Assembly: GCF_003857055.1 (NCBI RefSeq)
Contig: NZ_QGSZ01000130.1
Span: 1 to 53,827 of the forward strand
DNA: 53,827 nt
DNA from: Micromonospora inaquosa
Lineage (GTDB): Bacteria > Actinomycetota > Actinomycetes > Mycobacteriales > Micromonosporaceae
Reading direction: 5' to 3'
Part shown: one piece after another, positions 17,015 through 25,943 of the stretch
How positions within the stretch are numbered: position 1 is the stretch's first letter
Layout: every line of letters starts with the position of its first letter
Program-made: the position numbers and the translations under genes
The notes under the pieces: model-generated
Databases searched by the model: none
The model's input: only the letters and a program-made list of their open reading frames with translations
What the model was told of the DNA's origin: nothing

Positions 17015-18076
17015 ATGGCCAGCGTCTCCGTTGATGAGGCGATGCGGCGTGCGATCGAGTTGGCGGCGCGCGGGCTCGGCACCACCAGCCCCAATCCGGT
17101 GGTCGGGTGCGTGCTGCTCGACGCCGACGGCGAGGTCGTGGGCGAGGGCTTCCACGCGTACGCCGGCGGGCCGCACGCCGAGATCGTCGCGCTGGCGCAG
17201 GCCGGGCGGCGGGCCAAGGGCGGCACCGCTGTCGTCACTCTGGAACCCTGTGATCACACCGGCCGCACCGGCCCCTGCAGTTCCGCGCTGGTCCAGGCGG
17301 GGGTGGGCCGGGTGGTCATCGCCGTACCCGACCCCAACCCGGTCGCGTCCGGGGGCGCCGCCACCTTGCGCGCCGCCGGGGTCCGGGTCGATCTGGGGGT
17401 ACGCGGTGAGGAGGCCGAGGCCGGCAACGTGGCGTGGCTGACCTCGATGCGCCGGGGCTGGCCGTATGTGATCTGGAAGTACGCCGCCACGCTCGACGGG
17501 CGCTCCGCCGCGGCGGACGGCACCAGCATGTGGATCACCTCGGAGGCGGCCCGGATCGACGTGCACGCGCTGCGCGGCACCGTCGACGCGGTCATCGCCG
17601 GGGTGGGCACCGTGCTCGCCGACGATCCCCGGTTGACCGCCCGCAACCTGCGCGACGGCAGCCTGGCCATCCGGCAGCCGCTGCGGGTGGTGGTGGACAG
17701 CTCGGGGCGTACCCCGGCGGACGCCCGGGTCCGTGACGGCGCGGCGCGGACGTGGATCGCGACCGCCGACGAGGTCGGCGCCGACCCGGATGGTCGGGTC
17801 GACCTGCCGGCGCTGCTCGCGGCGCTGCACCAGCGCGGGGTCCGCGCGGTGCTGCTGGAGGGCGGCCCCCGGCTGGCCGGCGCGTTCCTGCGGGCCGGCC
17901 TGGTCGACAAGATCGTCGGGTACGTCGCGCCGCGGTTGCTCGGCGCCGGCCCGACCGCTCTGGTCGACGCGGGAGTGACCACCATCGCTGAGGCCATCGA
18001 TCTGGAGTTCGTCGACGTTACGCAGATCGGTCCGGATCTCCGGATCACTGCTTTGCCCCGTAAAAGGGAGGGCTGA
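17015..18076 (+). CDS. ribD: bifunctional pyrimidine deaminase/reductase RibD
   Basis: A 353-aa fusion enzyme performing the deamination and side-chain reduction steps of riboflavin synthesis. The N-terminal deaminase (1-~145) has the zinc site H-A-E in GPHAEIVAL and the PCxxxxxxGPC motif in EPCDHTGRTGPCS. The C-terminal NADPH-dependent reductase (~146-353) begins WPYVIWKYAATLDGR and ends with LLEGGPRLAGAFL. First gene of the operon after the FMN riboswitch; ribE follows by 1 nt. Confidence 0.97.
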   Translation: MASVSVDEAMRRAIELAARGLGTTSPNPVVGCVLLDADGEVVGEGFHAYAGGPHAEIVALAQAGRRAKGGTAVVTLEPCDHTGRTGPCSSALVQAGVGRVVIAVPDPNPVASGGAATLRAAGVRVDLGVRGEEAEAGNVAWLTSMRRGWPYVIWKYAATLDGRSAAADGTSMWITSEAARIDVHALRGTVDAVIAGVGTVLADDPRLTARNLRDGSLAIRQPLRVVVDSSGRTPADARVRDGAARTWIATADEVGADPDGRVDLPALLAALHQRGVRAVLLEGGPRLAGAFLRAGLVDKIVGYVAPRLLGAGPTALVDAGVTTIAEAIDLEFVDVTQIGPDLRITALPRKREG

Positions 18077-18077
18077 G

Positions 18078-18716
18078 ATGTTCACCGGCATTATTGAGGA
18101 ATTGGGCGAGATCGTGCGGGTCGCGCCCACGGCGGGCGATTCGGCGTTGCTCGGCGTACGCGGCCCGCTGGTCACGTCCGACGCCCGGCACGGCGACTCG
18201 ATCGCCGTCAACGGTGTCTGCCTGACCGTCGTGGAGGTGGCCGACGGGGTCTTCACCGCCGACGTGATGGGGGAGACGCTGCGCCGCTCCGCGTTGGGTG
18301 CGCTGCGCCCCGGCGACCCGGTCAACCTGGAGCGGGCCGCCGCGCTCGGCAGTCGGCTCGGGGGGCACCTGGTGCAGGGCCACGTCGACGGCGTCGGTGA
18401 ACTGATCTCCCGGGAGCCGGCCGAGCAGTGGGAGACCGTCCGGTTCCGGCTGCCCGCCACCCTGTCCCGGTACGTGGTGGAGAAGGGCTCGATCACCATC
18501 GACGGTGTCTCGCTGACAGTGGCCGCGGTCGGTGCTGACGAGTTCGCCGTGGGGCTGATCCCGACCACGCTCAAGCTGACCACGCTCGGCGCGAAGGGCG
18601 TCGGTGACCCGGTCAACCTGGAGGTCGACGTGTTGGCCAAGTACGTCGAACGGCTGCTCGGCGACCGGCTCACCGACGCTCGCGGGTTGGCCGCGAACCC
18701 GGGCGGGGTGGCCTGA
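18078..18716 (+). CDS. ribE: riboflavin synthase, alpha chain
   Basis: A 212-aa enzyme that dismutates two molecules of 6,7-dimethyl-8-ribityllumazine into riboflavin. It consists of two homologous lumazine-binding beta-barrels (residues ~1-97 and 98-195), starting with MFTGIIEELG and, in repeat two, GGHLVQGHVDGVG. The SIAVNGVCLTV and SITIDGVSLTV strands mark the two binding sites. The stop overlaps the ATG of the next gene (TGATG). Named ribE here; ribC in Bacillus-type naming differs. Confidence 0.96.
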   Translation: MFTGIIEELGEIVRVAPTAGDSALLGVRGPLVTSDARHGDSIAVNGVCLTVVEVADGVFTADVMGETLRRSALGALRPGDPVNLERAAALGSRLGGHLVQGHVDGVGELISREPAEQWETVRFRLPATLSRYVVEKGSITIDGVSLTVAAVGADEFAVGLIPTTLKLTTLGAKGVGDPVNLEVDVLAKYVERLLGDRLTDARGLAANPGGVA

Positions 18717-19399
18717 TGGGCCCGCTCAGCTGGCTGCTGGACGCCCAGGTGCAGGTCGCCGGCTCGCCGGTGCTGGCCCGGGAGATCGTCGGCAACGCGT
18801 TCGGGCTGATCTCCGCGCTGCTCGGGCTGCGCCGGCTGGTCTGGGCGTGGCCGGTCGGCATGATCGGTAACGCGCTGCTGCTCACCGTCTTCCTCGGCGG
18901 GGTGTTCGCCACCCCGCAGGAGCACGACCTGTACGGGCAGGCCGGCCGGCAGGTGTTCTTCTTCGCGGTCAGCGTCTACGGCTGGTGGCGCTGGCAGCGC
19001 AACCGTCGCGGCGACGCCGGGCAGGCCGCGGTCGTCCCGCGCTGGGCCACCGGCCGGGAGCGGCTGATGCTGCTGGTGGCCGCCGTGCTCGGCACCGCCG
19101 CGGCGTACCCGGTGCTCAAGGCGCTGGGCTCGTGGGGCCCGCTGCCCGACGCCTGGATCCTCACCGGCAGTCTGCTGGCCACCTACGGCATGGCGCGCGG
19201 CTGGGTGGAGTTCTGGCTGCTCTGGATCGCGGTGGACGCGGTCGGCGTGCCGCTGCTGCTGCGCGGCGGGTTCTACCCGTCGGCCGCCATGTACCTGATC
19301 TACGGCGCCCTCTGCGTCTGGGGTTTCGTCGCCTGGTGGCGCACCTCGCGGGCGACGACCACCGTCCGCACGCCCATCTACACGGAGGCCATGGCGTGA
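18716..19399 (+). CDS. ribM: PnuC-family transporter, probable riboflavin importer RibM
   Basis: A 227-aa membrane protein with about seven hydrophobic segments and PnuC-family marks (the conserved VYGWWRW segment, and [21 protein letters not shown]). PnuC members carry vitamins by facilitated diffusion; those inside FMN-riboswitch operons of actinobacteria are riboflavin transporters called RibM. Its place between ribE and ribBA supports riboflavin over nicotinamide riboside. Start overlaps the ribE stop by 1 nt, and its stop overlaps the ribBA GTG by 4 nt, so it is translationally coupled on both sides. Confidence 0.88.
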   Translation: MGPLSWLLDAQVQVAGSPVLAREIVGNAFGLISALLGLRRLVWAWPVGMIGNALLLTVFLGGVFATPQEHDLYGQAGRQVFFFAVSVYGWWRWQRNRRGDAGQAAVVPRWATGRERLMLLVAAVLGTAAAYPVLKALGSWGPLPDAWILTGSLLATYGMARGWVEFWLLWIAVDAVGVPLLLRGGFYPSAAMYLIYGALCVWGFVAWWRTSRATTTVRTPIYTEAMA

Positions 19400-20661
19400 C
19401 CAGTTTTGGGGATATCGAGCAGGCCATCGCGGACATCGCTGCCGGCCGGCCGGTCGTGGTGGTCGACGACGCGGACCGGGAGAACGAGGGCGACCTGATC
19501 TTCGCGGCCGAGTTGGCCACGCCGGAGCTGATGGCGTTCATGGTGCGCTACACCTCCGGATACGTCTGCGTGGCGTTGACCGAGAGCGAAGCCGACCGGC
19601 TCGACCTGCCGCCGATGCACCACACCAACCAGGACCGGCGCGGCACCGCGTACACGGTGACCGTGGACGCCCGCGAGGGGGTCAGCACCGGCATCTCGGC
19701 GGCCGACCGCGCGCACACCAGCCGGCTGCTCGCCGCCGCGGCGACCGACCCGACCGACCTGGCCCGCCCCGGGCACGTGGTGCCGCTGCGCGCCCGAGAG
19801 GGCGGGGTGCTGCGCCGGCCGGGGCACACCGAGGCGGGCATCGACCTGACCCGGCTGGCCGGGCTGCGTCCGGCCGGCGTGCTCTGCGAGCTGGTCAACG
19901 ACGACGGCACCATGATGCGCCTGCCGGACCTGGAGAAGTTCTCCGCCGAGCACGGCCTCACGCTGATCACCATCGCCGACCTGATCGCCTACCGGCGGCG
20001 GACCGAGAAGCAGGTCGAGCTGGTCGCCGACGCCCGGATGCCGACCCGGCACGGGGTGTTCCGGGCGCTCGGCTACCGCGCCGAGCACGACCCGGCCGAA
20101 CACGTCGCGATGGTCCTGGGTGACCTGGGTGACGGCCAGGACGTGCTGGTCCGGGTGCACTCCGAGTGTCTGACCGGGGACGTGTTCGGCTCGCTGCGCT
20201 GCGACTGCGGGCCGCAGCTGGACGCCGCGCTGGCCCGGGTCGGAAAGGAAGGCCGGGGCGTGGTGCTCTACGTCCGTGGGCACGAGGGGCGCGGCATCGG
20301 GCTGCTGCACAAGCTGCAGGCGTACCAGTTGCAGGACCTTGGTCGCGACACCGTCGACGCCAACCTCGACCTGGGTCTGCCGGCCGACGCCCGTGACTAC
20401 GGCACCGGCGCGCAGATCCTCTACGACCTGGGCGTGCGGTCGATGCGGCTGCTGACCAACAACCCGGCCAAGCGGGCCGGGCTGGAGGGGTACGGGTTGA
20501 CCATCACCGGCCGTGAGAGCCTGCCGGTCGGCGCGCACCCGGAGAACATGCGCTACCTGCGCACCAAGCGGGACCGGATGGGTCACCTGCTGGACGAGTT
20601 GGACGAGGGGGCCGAGGCGCCGCTGGGGCGTCCGGTCGCCAACGACGAGATCGGAGCATGA
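19396..20661 (+). CDS. ribBA: bifunctional DHBP synthase/GTP cyclohydrolase II
   Basis: A 421-aa fusion. Residues 1-~200 make 3,4-dihydroxy-2-butanone 4-phosphate from ribulose 5-phosphate; the acidic metal loop [13 protein letters not shown] is at 24-36. Residues ~205-421 are GTP cyclohydrolase II, with the zinc cysteines in [16 protein letters not shown], the catalytic GHEGRGIGL segment and the late [14 protein letters not shown] loop. Together they feed both branches of riboflavin synthesis. The GTG start overlaps the ribM stop (GTGA) and the stop overlaps ribH (ATGA). Confidence 0.97.
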   Translation: MTSFGDIEQAIADIAAGRPVVVVDDADRENEGDLIFAAELATPELMAFMVRYTSGYVCVALTESEADRLDLPPMHHTNQDRRGTAYTVTVDAREGVSTGISAADRAHTSRLLAAAATDPTDLARPGHVVPLRAREGGVLRRPGHTEAGIDLTRLAGLRPAGVLCELVNDDGTMMRLPDLEKFSAEHGLTLITIADLIAYRRRTEKQVELVADARMPTRHGVFRALGYRAEHDPAEHVAMVLGDLGDGQDVLVRVHSECLTGDVFGSLRCDCGPQLDAALARVGKEGRGVVLYVRGHEGRGIGLLHKLQAYQLQDLGRDTVDANLDLGLPADARDYGTGAQILYDLGVRSMRLLTNNPAKRAGLEGYGLTITGRESLPVGAHPENMRYLRTKRDRMGHLLDELDEGAEAPLGRPVANDEIGA

Positions 20662-21164
20662 CGATGGCGGGTTTCGGTGAGCCGGGAGTCGAGGCGGTCG
20701 ACGCCGCGGGGCTGACCGTCGGGGTCGTTGCCGCCCGCTGGCACGGCGAGTTGACCGACCACATGCTGGAGCGTGCGGTCGCCGCCGCCGAGGCGTGCGG
20801 CGCTCGTTCCGTGATCGCCCGGGTTGCCGGGTCGGTCGAGCTGCCGGTGGTGGCGCAGGCCCTCGCCCGCCGCTGCGACGTGGTGGTCGCCCTCGGCGTG
20901 GTGGTCCGCGGCGCCACCGCCCACTTCGACTACGTCTGCCGTTCGGTCACCGACGGATTGACCCGGGTGGCGCTGGACGAGGGCAAGCCGGTGGCGCACG
21001 GGGTGTTGACCGTGGAGACCATCGAGCAGGCCCGCGACCGGGCCGGTCTGCCCGGCTCGGCGGAGGACAAGGGCTGGGCCGCCACGGTCGCGGCCCTCGA
21101 CGCGGCGTTGGCCGTGCGGACCGTGGCGGCGGGCAACGCCCAACGGGTCGGTTTCAGCGGCTGA
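20658..21164 (+). CDS. ribH: 6,7-dimethyl-8-ribityllumazine synthase
   Basis: A 168-aa enzyme that condenses the ribityl-pyrimidinedione with DHBP; it assembles as a pentamer or 60-mer shell. Landmarks are [17 protein letters not shown], the substrate loop [27 protein letters not shown] and the catalytic-region HGVLTVET. A usually Thr/Asn position in the last motif is Val here, which is common variation. Last gene of the rib operon; the leftward ABC transporter ends 7 nt after its stop without an obvious terminator between them. Confidence 0.95.
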   Translation: MTMAGFGEPGVEAVDAAGLTVGVVAARWHGELTDHMLERAVAAAEACGARSVIARVAGSVELPVVAQALARRCDVVVALGVVVRGATAHFDYVCRSVTDGLTRVALDEGKPVAHGVLTVETIEQARDRAGLPGSAEDKGWAATVAALDAALAVRTVAAGNAQRVGFSG

Positions 21165-21171
21165 GGCACCC

Positions 21172-21915
21172 TCACAGCCGACCAGCCTCGATGATCCGGC
21201 GCAGGAACTGCCGGGTCCGAGGCTGCGTCGGCTCGCCGAGCACCTGCTCGGGCGGGCCGCTCTCGACGACCCGTCCGGCGTCGAGGAAGCACACCTCGTC
21301 GGCGACCTCCCGGGCGAAGCCCATCTCGTGGGTGGCCAGCACCATGGTCATGCCGTCGGCCTTCAGGTCGCGGATCATCGCCAGCACCTCGCCCACGAGC
21401 TCCGGGTCGAGCGCGGAGGTGACCTCGTCGAGCAGCATCAGTCGAGGTGAGTTGGCCAGCGCCCGGACGATCGCCACCCGTTGCTGCTGCCCGCCGGAGA
21501 GCCGGTCGGGGTAGGCGTCCGCCTTGGCGCCGAGCCCCACCCGGTCGAGCAACTCCCGGGCCTGCGCCTCGGCCTCCGCCCGGCCCCGGCGGTGTACGCG
21601 GCGCGGCGCGAGGGTGATGTTGTCCAACACGCTCAGGTGCGGAAAGAGGTTGTACGCCTGGAACACCATGCCGATCCGCCGGCGGACCCGGTCCGGGTCC
21701 ACCCGGGGATCGGAGATGTCCTCCCCGTCCAACTCGATGGTGCCGTCGTCGATTTCCTCCAGCAGGTTGACGCAGCGCAGCAGTGTCGACTTGCCGGACC
21801 CGGACGCGCCGATCAGTGCCACCACCTGGTGTTCGGCGACGGTCAGATCGAGCTGGTCGAGCACGACGTGCCCGCCGAACTCCTTGCGCAGGCCCCGACA
21901 ACGCAGCAACGGCAC
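21172..21915 (-). CDS. polar amino acid ABC transporter, ATP-binding protein
   Basis: A 247-aa ATPase of the GlnQ/HisP type. Walker A is GASGSGKST, Q-loop FQAYNLFPHL, signature LSGGQQQRVAIVRAL, Walker B LMLLDEVTSALDP and the switch His in ATHEMGFA. The Walker B is followed by Val where Pro is usual (DEPTSALDP); DEV is a tolerated variant. It should drive import with the permease encoded 3 nt upstream and the lipoprotein that precedes it. Confidence 0.95.
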   Translation of the reverse strand: MPLLRCRGLRKEFGGHVVLDQLDLTVAEHQVVALIGASGSGKSTLLRCVNLLEEIDDGTIELDGEDISDPRVDPDRVRRRIGMVFQAYNLFPHLSVLDNITLAPRRVHRRGRAEAEAQARELLDRVGLGAKADAYPDRLSGGQQQRVAIVRALANSPRLMLLDEVTSALDPELVGEVLAMIRDLKADGMTMVLATHEMGFAREVADEVCFLDAGRVVESGPPEQVLGEPTQPRTRQFLRRIIEAGRL

Positions 21916-21918
21916 GGC

Positions 21919-22764
21919 TCAGCCCCCCGACTGTCGGCGGGCCGCGCGCAGCGTCACCCAGTCGGTGACCGCGATCAGCGGGATCGCGAGCAGCACGAAG
22001 AGCACCCCCGCCACGATGTACGGCGTGTAGTTGAAGGTCTGGGCGGTGGCGATCTGGGCGGCGCGGACCGCGTCGATCGGCCCGGCCAGCGACACCAGCC
22101 CCACGTCCTTCTGCAACGCCACCACATCGTTGAGCAGGGGTGGCGCCACCCGGCGGACGGCCTGCGGCAGCACCACGTGCCGCATCGTCTGCCGGTACGT
22201 CAGGCCCAGCGAGCGGGCCGCGGCGAGTTGGCTGGAGTGCACCGACTCGATGCCGGCCCGGAACACCTCGGCGAGGTAGCCGCCGTAGGTGAGGACCAAC
22301 GCGATCCCACCCAGCACCAGCACCGGCGGCATGCCCTGCAACCGCAGCCCCGGCACGCCGAGGGTGAGCAGGTAGAGCACGATGATCAGCGGCAGGCCCC
22401 GGAAGGTGTAGGTGTAGCCGGCGGCCAGCGCGCGGACCGGGAAGAAGACCGGCCCGCGCAGCGTCCGCAGCACGGCGATCACCAGCCCGAGCAGCAGAGC
22501 GCCGATCGCACAGCACACCAGCAGCCGGATGTTGAGCCAGAGCCCGCTCAGCACCGCCGGCAGCGCGTCGCGGGCGATCTGCGGATCCAGGAACGACAGT
22601 CGGACCCGGTCCCAGCCCGGTGCCCCGGTCACCGCGATCACCAGCAGCGTGCCGAGCGCCGCCGTCGAGAACGCCGCGACGAGCACGCTGTGGACGGTCT
22701 GCCGACGTCGGTACGCCGATCGCCGCAGCTGCGTCTCGGACGGCACATGATCCAGAAGAGTCAC
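21919..22764 (-). CDS. polar amino acid ABC transporter, permease
   Basis: A 281-aa membrane protein with one N-terminal helix and a HisM/GlnP-type permease core of about five helices. The EAA loop contacting the ATPase is SSQLAAARSLGLTYRQTMRHVVLPQA. The GTG at 22764 overlaps the stop of the binding-protein gene (GTGA) and is preferred over an ATG 36 nt upstream within that gene. Single permease gene, so it probably works as a homodimer. Confidence 0.93.
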   Translation of the reverse strand: MTLLDHVPSETQLRRSAYRRRQTVHSVLVAAFSTAALGTLLVIAVTGAPGWDRVRLSFLDPQIARDALPAVLSGLWLNIRLLVCCAIGALLLGLVIAVLRTLRGPVFFPVRALAAGYTYTFRGLPLIIVLYLLTLGVPGLRLQGMPPVLVLGGIALVLTYGGYLAEVFRAGIESVHSSQLAAARSLGLTYRQTMRHVVLPQAVRRVAPPLLNDVVALQKDVGLVSLAGPIDAVRAAQIATAQTFNYTPYIVAGVLFVLLAIPLIAVTDWVTLRAARRQSGG

Positions 22765-23624
22765 CGCAGCTCGGCCGCCCCCGCCGCCTGCGCGAGCCAC
22801 TTCTGCTCCAACTGCTTCAGTGTGCCCGCCGTGGTGAGCTGACCGACCGCGTCGGTCACGCAGGAGGTCAGTGGGGAGTTCTTGTCCAGCAGCAACCCGA
22901 ACGCCTCGGGCGTACCGACCTGCGGCACCTGCCCGACGATCACCGCGTCGGTGATCTCCGCGCCGGTGATGTAGAAGGCGGTCGGAAGGTCCACCACGAG
23001 ACCGTCGAGCTGCCCGTTCTGCAGTGCCTTCTTGGCGTCGTCGTTGCTGTTGTAGACCTGGGGCTCGGCGGTTGGCTTGAGCACGTCGGTGATCGCCTGG
23101 TAGCTGGTGGTGCCGACCTGCGCGCCGAGCCGGGCGTCGCGCAGCTCGGCCAGCGACGTCCGGCCGGCGATCTTCGAGGACTTCAACGCGATGACGGTCT
23201 GCCGCACCAGGTAGTACGGCGCGGAGAAGTCGACAGCCCGCTTGCGCTCCTCGGTGATGGAGAACTGGTTGATGTCGAAGTCGAAGTCCTTCGGGCCCGG
23301 CGCGATAGCGGTGTCGAACTTGACCCGCGTCCAGGTGACGTCGGCGCGGGCGTAGCCGAGCTTCTCGGCCACCGCGTACGCGACGGCGGATTCGAAGCCC
23401 TCACCGTTGTCCGGCTTGTCGTCGGAGAACCACGGCTCGTACGCGGGCTGGTCGGTGGCGATGGTCAGCTTGCCCGGCGTACGCGTGGGCAGGCTGTCCT
23501 TGGCGCAGGTCTGCGCGGCGGTGACGGTGGGGGTGGGTTTCTCGTCCTGTGGGGCGCATCCGGCGGTGGCTACCACGACGGCGCCGGCGAGGGTGAGCGC
23601 GAGGAGACGTGAGCTGCTGGCCAT
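22761..23624 (-). CDS. polar amino acid ABC transporter, substrate-binding lipoprotein
   Basis: A 287-aa secreted lipoprotein of the SBP_bac_3 family. The signal peptide from the ATG at 23624 ends in the lipobox ATAGC. The mature domain has the family strands KLTIATDQPAYEPWF and GFESAVAYAVAEKLG, the central ITEERKRAVDFSAPYY motif and DGLVVDLPTAFY. The specific amino acid cannot be read from the sequence. First gene of a three-gene leftward operon; the short distance from candidate promoter elements suggests a brief leader. Confidence 0.93.
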   Translation of the reverse strand: MASSSRLLALTLAGAVVVATAGCAPQDEKPTPTVTAAQTCAKDSLPTRTPGKLTIATDQPAYEPWFSDDKPDNGEGFESAVAYAVAEKLGYARADVTWTRVKFDTAIAPGPKDFDFDINQFSITEERKRAVDFSAPYYLVRQTVIALKSSKIAGRTSLAELRDARLGAQVGTTSYQAITDVLKPTAEPQVYNSNDDAKKALQNGQLDGLVVDLPTAFYITGAEITDAVIVGQVPQVGTPEAFGLLLDKNSPLTSCVTDAVGQLTTAGTLKQLEQKWLAQAAGAAELR

Positions 23625-23657
23625 GGCGGACAGCGTAGGGCTCCATGACCATCGATC

Positions 23658-23692
23658 GACAATTGTCCCACCATGTTGATAGGGAATTGTCC
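23658..23692. promoter_or_regulatory. candidate operator pair upstream of ABC transporter and hisE
   Basis: A perfect 10-bp palindrome (gacaattgtc, 23658-23667) and a related site (gggaattgtcc, 23682-23692) have their AATT centres 24 bp apart. On the minus strand they read as two direct copies of ggacaatt. They lie in the 133-nt divergent gap, so a regulator here could control the transporter, hisE-hisG or both. Confidence 0.45.
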
Positions 23693-23757
23693 GCTTGCTG
23701 GATTCCGGCGGACCCGGACGCGGGGCCTCGTCCGGGTGGCTGGAAGAATCGTTCCCC

Positions 23758-24021
23758 GTGAAGACGTTCGAGGAGTTGTTCGCCGAGCTGCAGGCCAAGG
23801 CCGCCGCCGGCACCCCGGGCTCGGGCACCGTCGCCGCGCTGGACAAGGGCGTGCACTTCATCGGCAAGAAGGTCGTCGAGGAGGCGGCCGAGTCGTGGAT
23901 GGCCGCCGAGCACGAGGGGCCGGAGCGCACCGCCGAGGAGATCTCGCAGCTGCTCTACCAGGTCCAGGTGCTGATGCTCGCCAGTGGTCTCGAGCTCAAG
24001 GACGTCTACCGACATCTGTGA
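23758..24021 (+). CDS. hisE: phosphoribosyl-ATP pyrophosphatase
   Basis: An 87-aa enzyme of the MazG-like all-helical family performing the second step of histidine synthesis, hydrolysis of phosphoribosyl-ATP. The metal-binding motif is [15 protein letters not shown] with a later [15 protein letters not shown] helix. The GTG at 23758 gives the usual N-terminus ([11 protein letters not shown]); an ATG 63 nt upstream gives an unrelated extension. It precedes hisG by 49 nt, the usual actinobacterial pair. Confidence 0.95.
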   Translation: MKTFEELFAELQAKAAAGTPGSGTVAALDKGVHFIGKKVVEEAAESWMAAEHEGPERTAEEISQLLYQVQVLMLASGLELKDVYRHL

Positions 24022-24070
24022 GTGCCCCCCACCCCGTTGATCGCCATCCGGATCGAAGGAGCACTCCGTC

Positions 24071-24916
24071 ATGCTGCGTGTCGCCATTCCCAACAAGGGC
24101 ACCCTGGCCGAGCCGGCCGCCCAGATGCTGCGCGAGGCGGGCTACCGCCAGCGCACCGACCCCAAGGACCTGGTCTGCCGGGACGAGGCCAACGACGTCG
24201 AATTCTTCTACCTGCGCCCGAAGGACATCGCCACCTACGTCGGCTCCGGTGACCTCGACCTCGGGATCACCGGCCGGGACCTGCTGATCGACTCGGCCGC
24301 GCCGGCCGAGGAGGTCGTCGACCTCGCCTTCGGTCGGGCCACCTTCCGCTTCGCCGCCCGCCCCGACGACATCGCCTCCGTTCAGGAACTCGGTGGTCAC
24401 CGGATCGCCACCGCGTACCCGGGGCTGGTCGAGCGGCACCTCGGCGAGGTGGGGGTCAAGGCCGACGTGATCCGCCTCGACGGCGCGGTGGAGAACGCCG
24501 TACGCCTCGGCGTCGCCGACGTGATCGCGGACGTGGTGGAGACCGGCGCGACCCTGCGCCAGGCGGGCCTGGTGGTCTTCGGCGAGCCGCTGCTGCGCTC
24601 GTCGGCGGTGCTGGTCCGGCGCGCCGGCGCACCCGCGCAGCCGCAGGCCGAGCAGTTGCTGCGCCGCCTGCACGGGGTGCTGGTGGCCCGCCGCTACGTG
24701 ATGCTCGCCTACGACGTGCCGGCCGGTCTGCTGGACCGGGCCAGTGGGCTCACCCCGGGCATCGAGTCGCCCACCGTGTCGCCGCTGCACCGCGAGGGCT
24801 GGGTGGCGGTGCAGGCGATGGTGCTCCGCGACGACGTGCACCGGATCATGGACGAGTTGTACGAGTTGGGTGCCCGCGCCATCCTCGTCACCAACATCCA
24901 CGCCTGCCGCCTCTGA
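24071..24916 (+). CDS. hisG: ATP phosphoribosyltransferase, long form
   Basis: A 281-aa enzyme making the first committed step of histidine synthesis, ATP plus PRPP to phosphoribosyl-ATP. The N-terminal catalytic lobes include LRVAIPNKGTLAEP, DLGITGRDLL and the PRPP-binding DVIADVVETGATLRQAGL. The C-terminal ~75 residues form the ACT-like domain that binds histidine for feedback inhibition, so this is the HisZ-independent long form. The ATG follows GAAGGAG. Confidence 0.96.
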   Translation: MLRVAIPNKGTLAEPAAQMLREAGYRQRTDPKDLVCRDEANDVEFFYLRPKDIATYVGSGDLDLGITGRDLLIDSAAPAEEVVDLAFGRATFRFAARPDDIASVQELGGHRIATAYPGLVERHLGEVGVKADVIRLDGAVENAVRLGVADVIADVVETGATLRQAGLVVFGEPLLRSSAVLVRRAGAPAQPQAEQLLRRLHGVLVARRYVMLAYDVPAGLLDRASGLTPGIESPTVSPLHREGWVAVQAMVLRDDVHRIMDELYELGARAILVTNIHACRL

Positions 24917-24959
24917 CAGTTCCCGCCCGCGGCCCCGGCGCCCGCGGGACCCTGCTCCG

Positions 24960-25029
24960 CGATCTTGCACTTTCTGTGCCGACGCAAGGGGCATATCACC
25001 CCATGTCGACAGCCGAAACTGCAAGATCG
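24960..25029. repeat. 70-nt imperfect palindrome after hisG
   Basis: A perfect 10-bp outer arm (cgatcttgca, 24960-24969; tgcaagatcg, 25020-25029) encloses further complementary blocks (tttc/gaaa, gtgccgac/gtcgacag with bulges) and a central gggg-catatca-cccc loop. The whole folds into one long hairpin. It may be a bidirectional terminator for hisEG or a member of a dispersed palindromic repeat family; without a T tract, a repeat is as likely. Confidence 0.6.
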
Positions 25030-25121
25030 GCGCGATCCTCTCGCCCGACAGGGGCCTAGGGTCCGGGGTGGTTCGGCGGGTGGTGCGTTTGATGGGCGAG
25101 TGCGGGTGGCAGACTGGTGGG

Positions 25122-25595
25122 GTGAGTGAAACCGAGCTGGTCCGCCTGAAGCCCCGCCGCATTCGCGTGGTCTGCTGGTCGGCGGCGGTTGCCCTGGTGG
25201 TGGTGTTCGGGCTGGTCGCCACGTCGCTGAGTGGCCCGACCGGCGACGGTTACGGCAGCTTCCAGCGCGGCGACCAGATCGCCATGATCGGCCTGGGCAT
25301 CTTCGGGGCACTGGGCTTCCTGCTCTTCACCCGTCCGCGGGTGGAGGCGGACGCGCGGGGCATCCGGGTGCGTAACGTGGTCAGCTCCTACGAGCTGCCC
25401 TGGGAGGTTGTCCGGGGCGTCCGGTTCGACCGGGGCGCGCCGTGGGCCAGCCTGGAGCTGCACGACGACGACCTGCTGCCGCTGGTCGCCCTGCAGGCCG
25501 CCGACAAGGAGTTGGCAGTCGACGGGGTCCGCGCGCTGCGCCGGCTGCACGAGGCCCACCAGGCCCGCCTCGCCGAGCGCACCGCCGACCGCTGA
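25122..25595 (+). CDS. membrane protein with bacterial PH domain
   Basis: A 157-aa protein with two hydrophobic helices (about residues 17-37 and 48-66, separated by a short outside loop) followed by a compact beta-rich domain of the bPH type (PRVEADARGIRVRN, SYELPWEVVRGVRFDRG). Such proteins are membrane-anchored with the PH-like domain in the cytoplasm; their function is unknown. The GTG at 25122 is chosen for its GGTGGGG upstream and family-like N-terminus (SETELVRLKPRRIR); an ATG 30 nt earlier is possible. Confidence 0.82.
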   Translation: MSETELVRLKPRRIRVVCWSAAVALVVVFGLVATSLSGPTGDGYGSFQRGDQIAMIGLGIFGALGFLLFTRPRVEADARGIRVRNVVSSYELPWEVVRGVRFDRGAPWASLELHDDDLLPLVALQAADKELAVDGVRALRRLHEAHQARLAERTADR

Positions 25596-25651
25596 CCCCG
25601 GCCGCCCGACCGGCTGGCCCGGTGCCTCCGGGGCCGCAGGTCGTGCCCGGT

Positions 25652-25681
25652 TTGGGCGCGGGCGGGGCGCCGGTGTAGTGT
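25652..25681 (+). promoter_or_regulatory. infC: probable infC operon promoter
   Basis: TTGGGC (25652-25657) and TAGTGT (25676-25681) are 18 nt apart, a fair sigma-70/HrdB-type match. It gives a leader of about 255 nt before infC. This fits the long regulated leaders usual for infC-rpmI-rplT. Confidence 0.5.
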
Positions 25682-25694
25682 TATCAAGTCGACC

Positions 25695-25745
25695 AGGCTG
25701 TCTCCGCGTGCGAGCAGACAGCCTTGAAAGCGGAGCGCCTGCTCC
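25695..25745 (+). promoter_or_regulatory. hairpins in infC leader
   Basis: A perfect 9-bp stem (aggctgtct 25695-25703 with agacagcct 25716-25724) is followed by a short ggagc/gctcc hairpin near 25732-25745. They lie at the 5' end of the predicted infC transcript. A role in autogenous control by IF3 or L20 is possible but not shown by the sequence. Confidence 0.45.
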
Positions 25746-25943
25746 CACCTGAGTCACCGCTACGGTGGCCGGGTCCGGTCACCGGTTCCGGGCATGTCCC
25801 GGCACCGGATGCGCGATCCTTGTGATCGTGCTGGCCGGTCGAGCGGGCCCTGGCATACGCCGGGGCCTTCTACTTTTCGGGTCGGTTCCCTCCTGGGAGC
25901 CGCAGGGGTCGGCGACAAGGCAGAAACGACTCGAGGAGGCCCC

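Noticed and set aside
21165..21171. terminator between ribH and the convergent ABC operon
   Set aside because: Only 7 nt separate the stops and no hairpin of note was found; transcripts may overlap.
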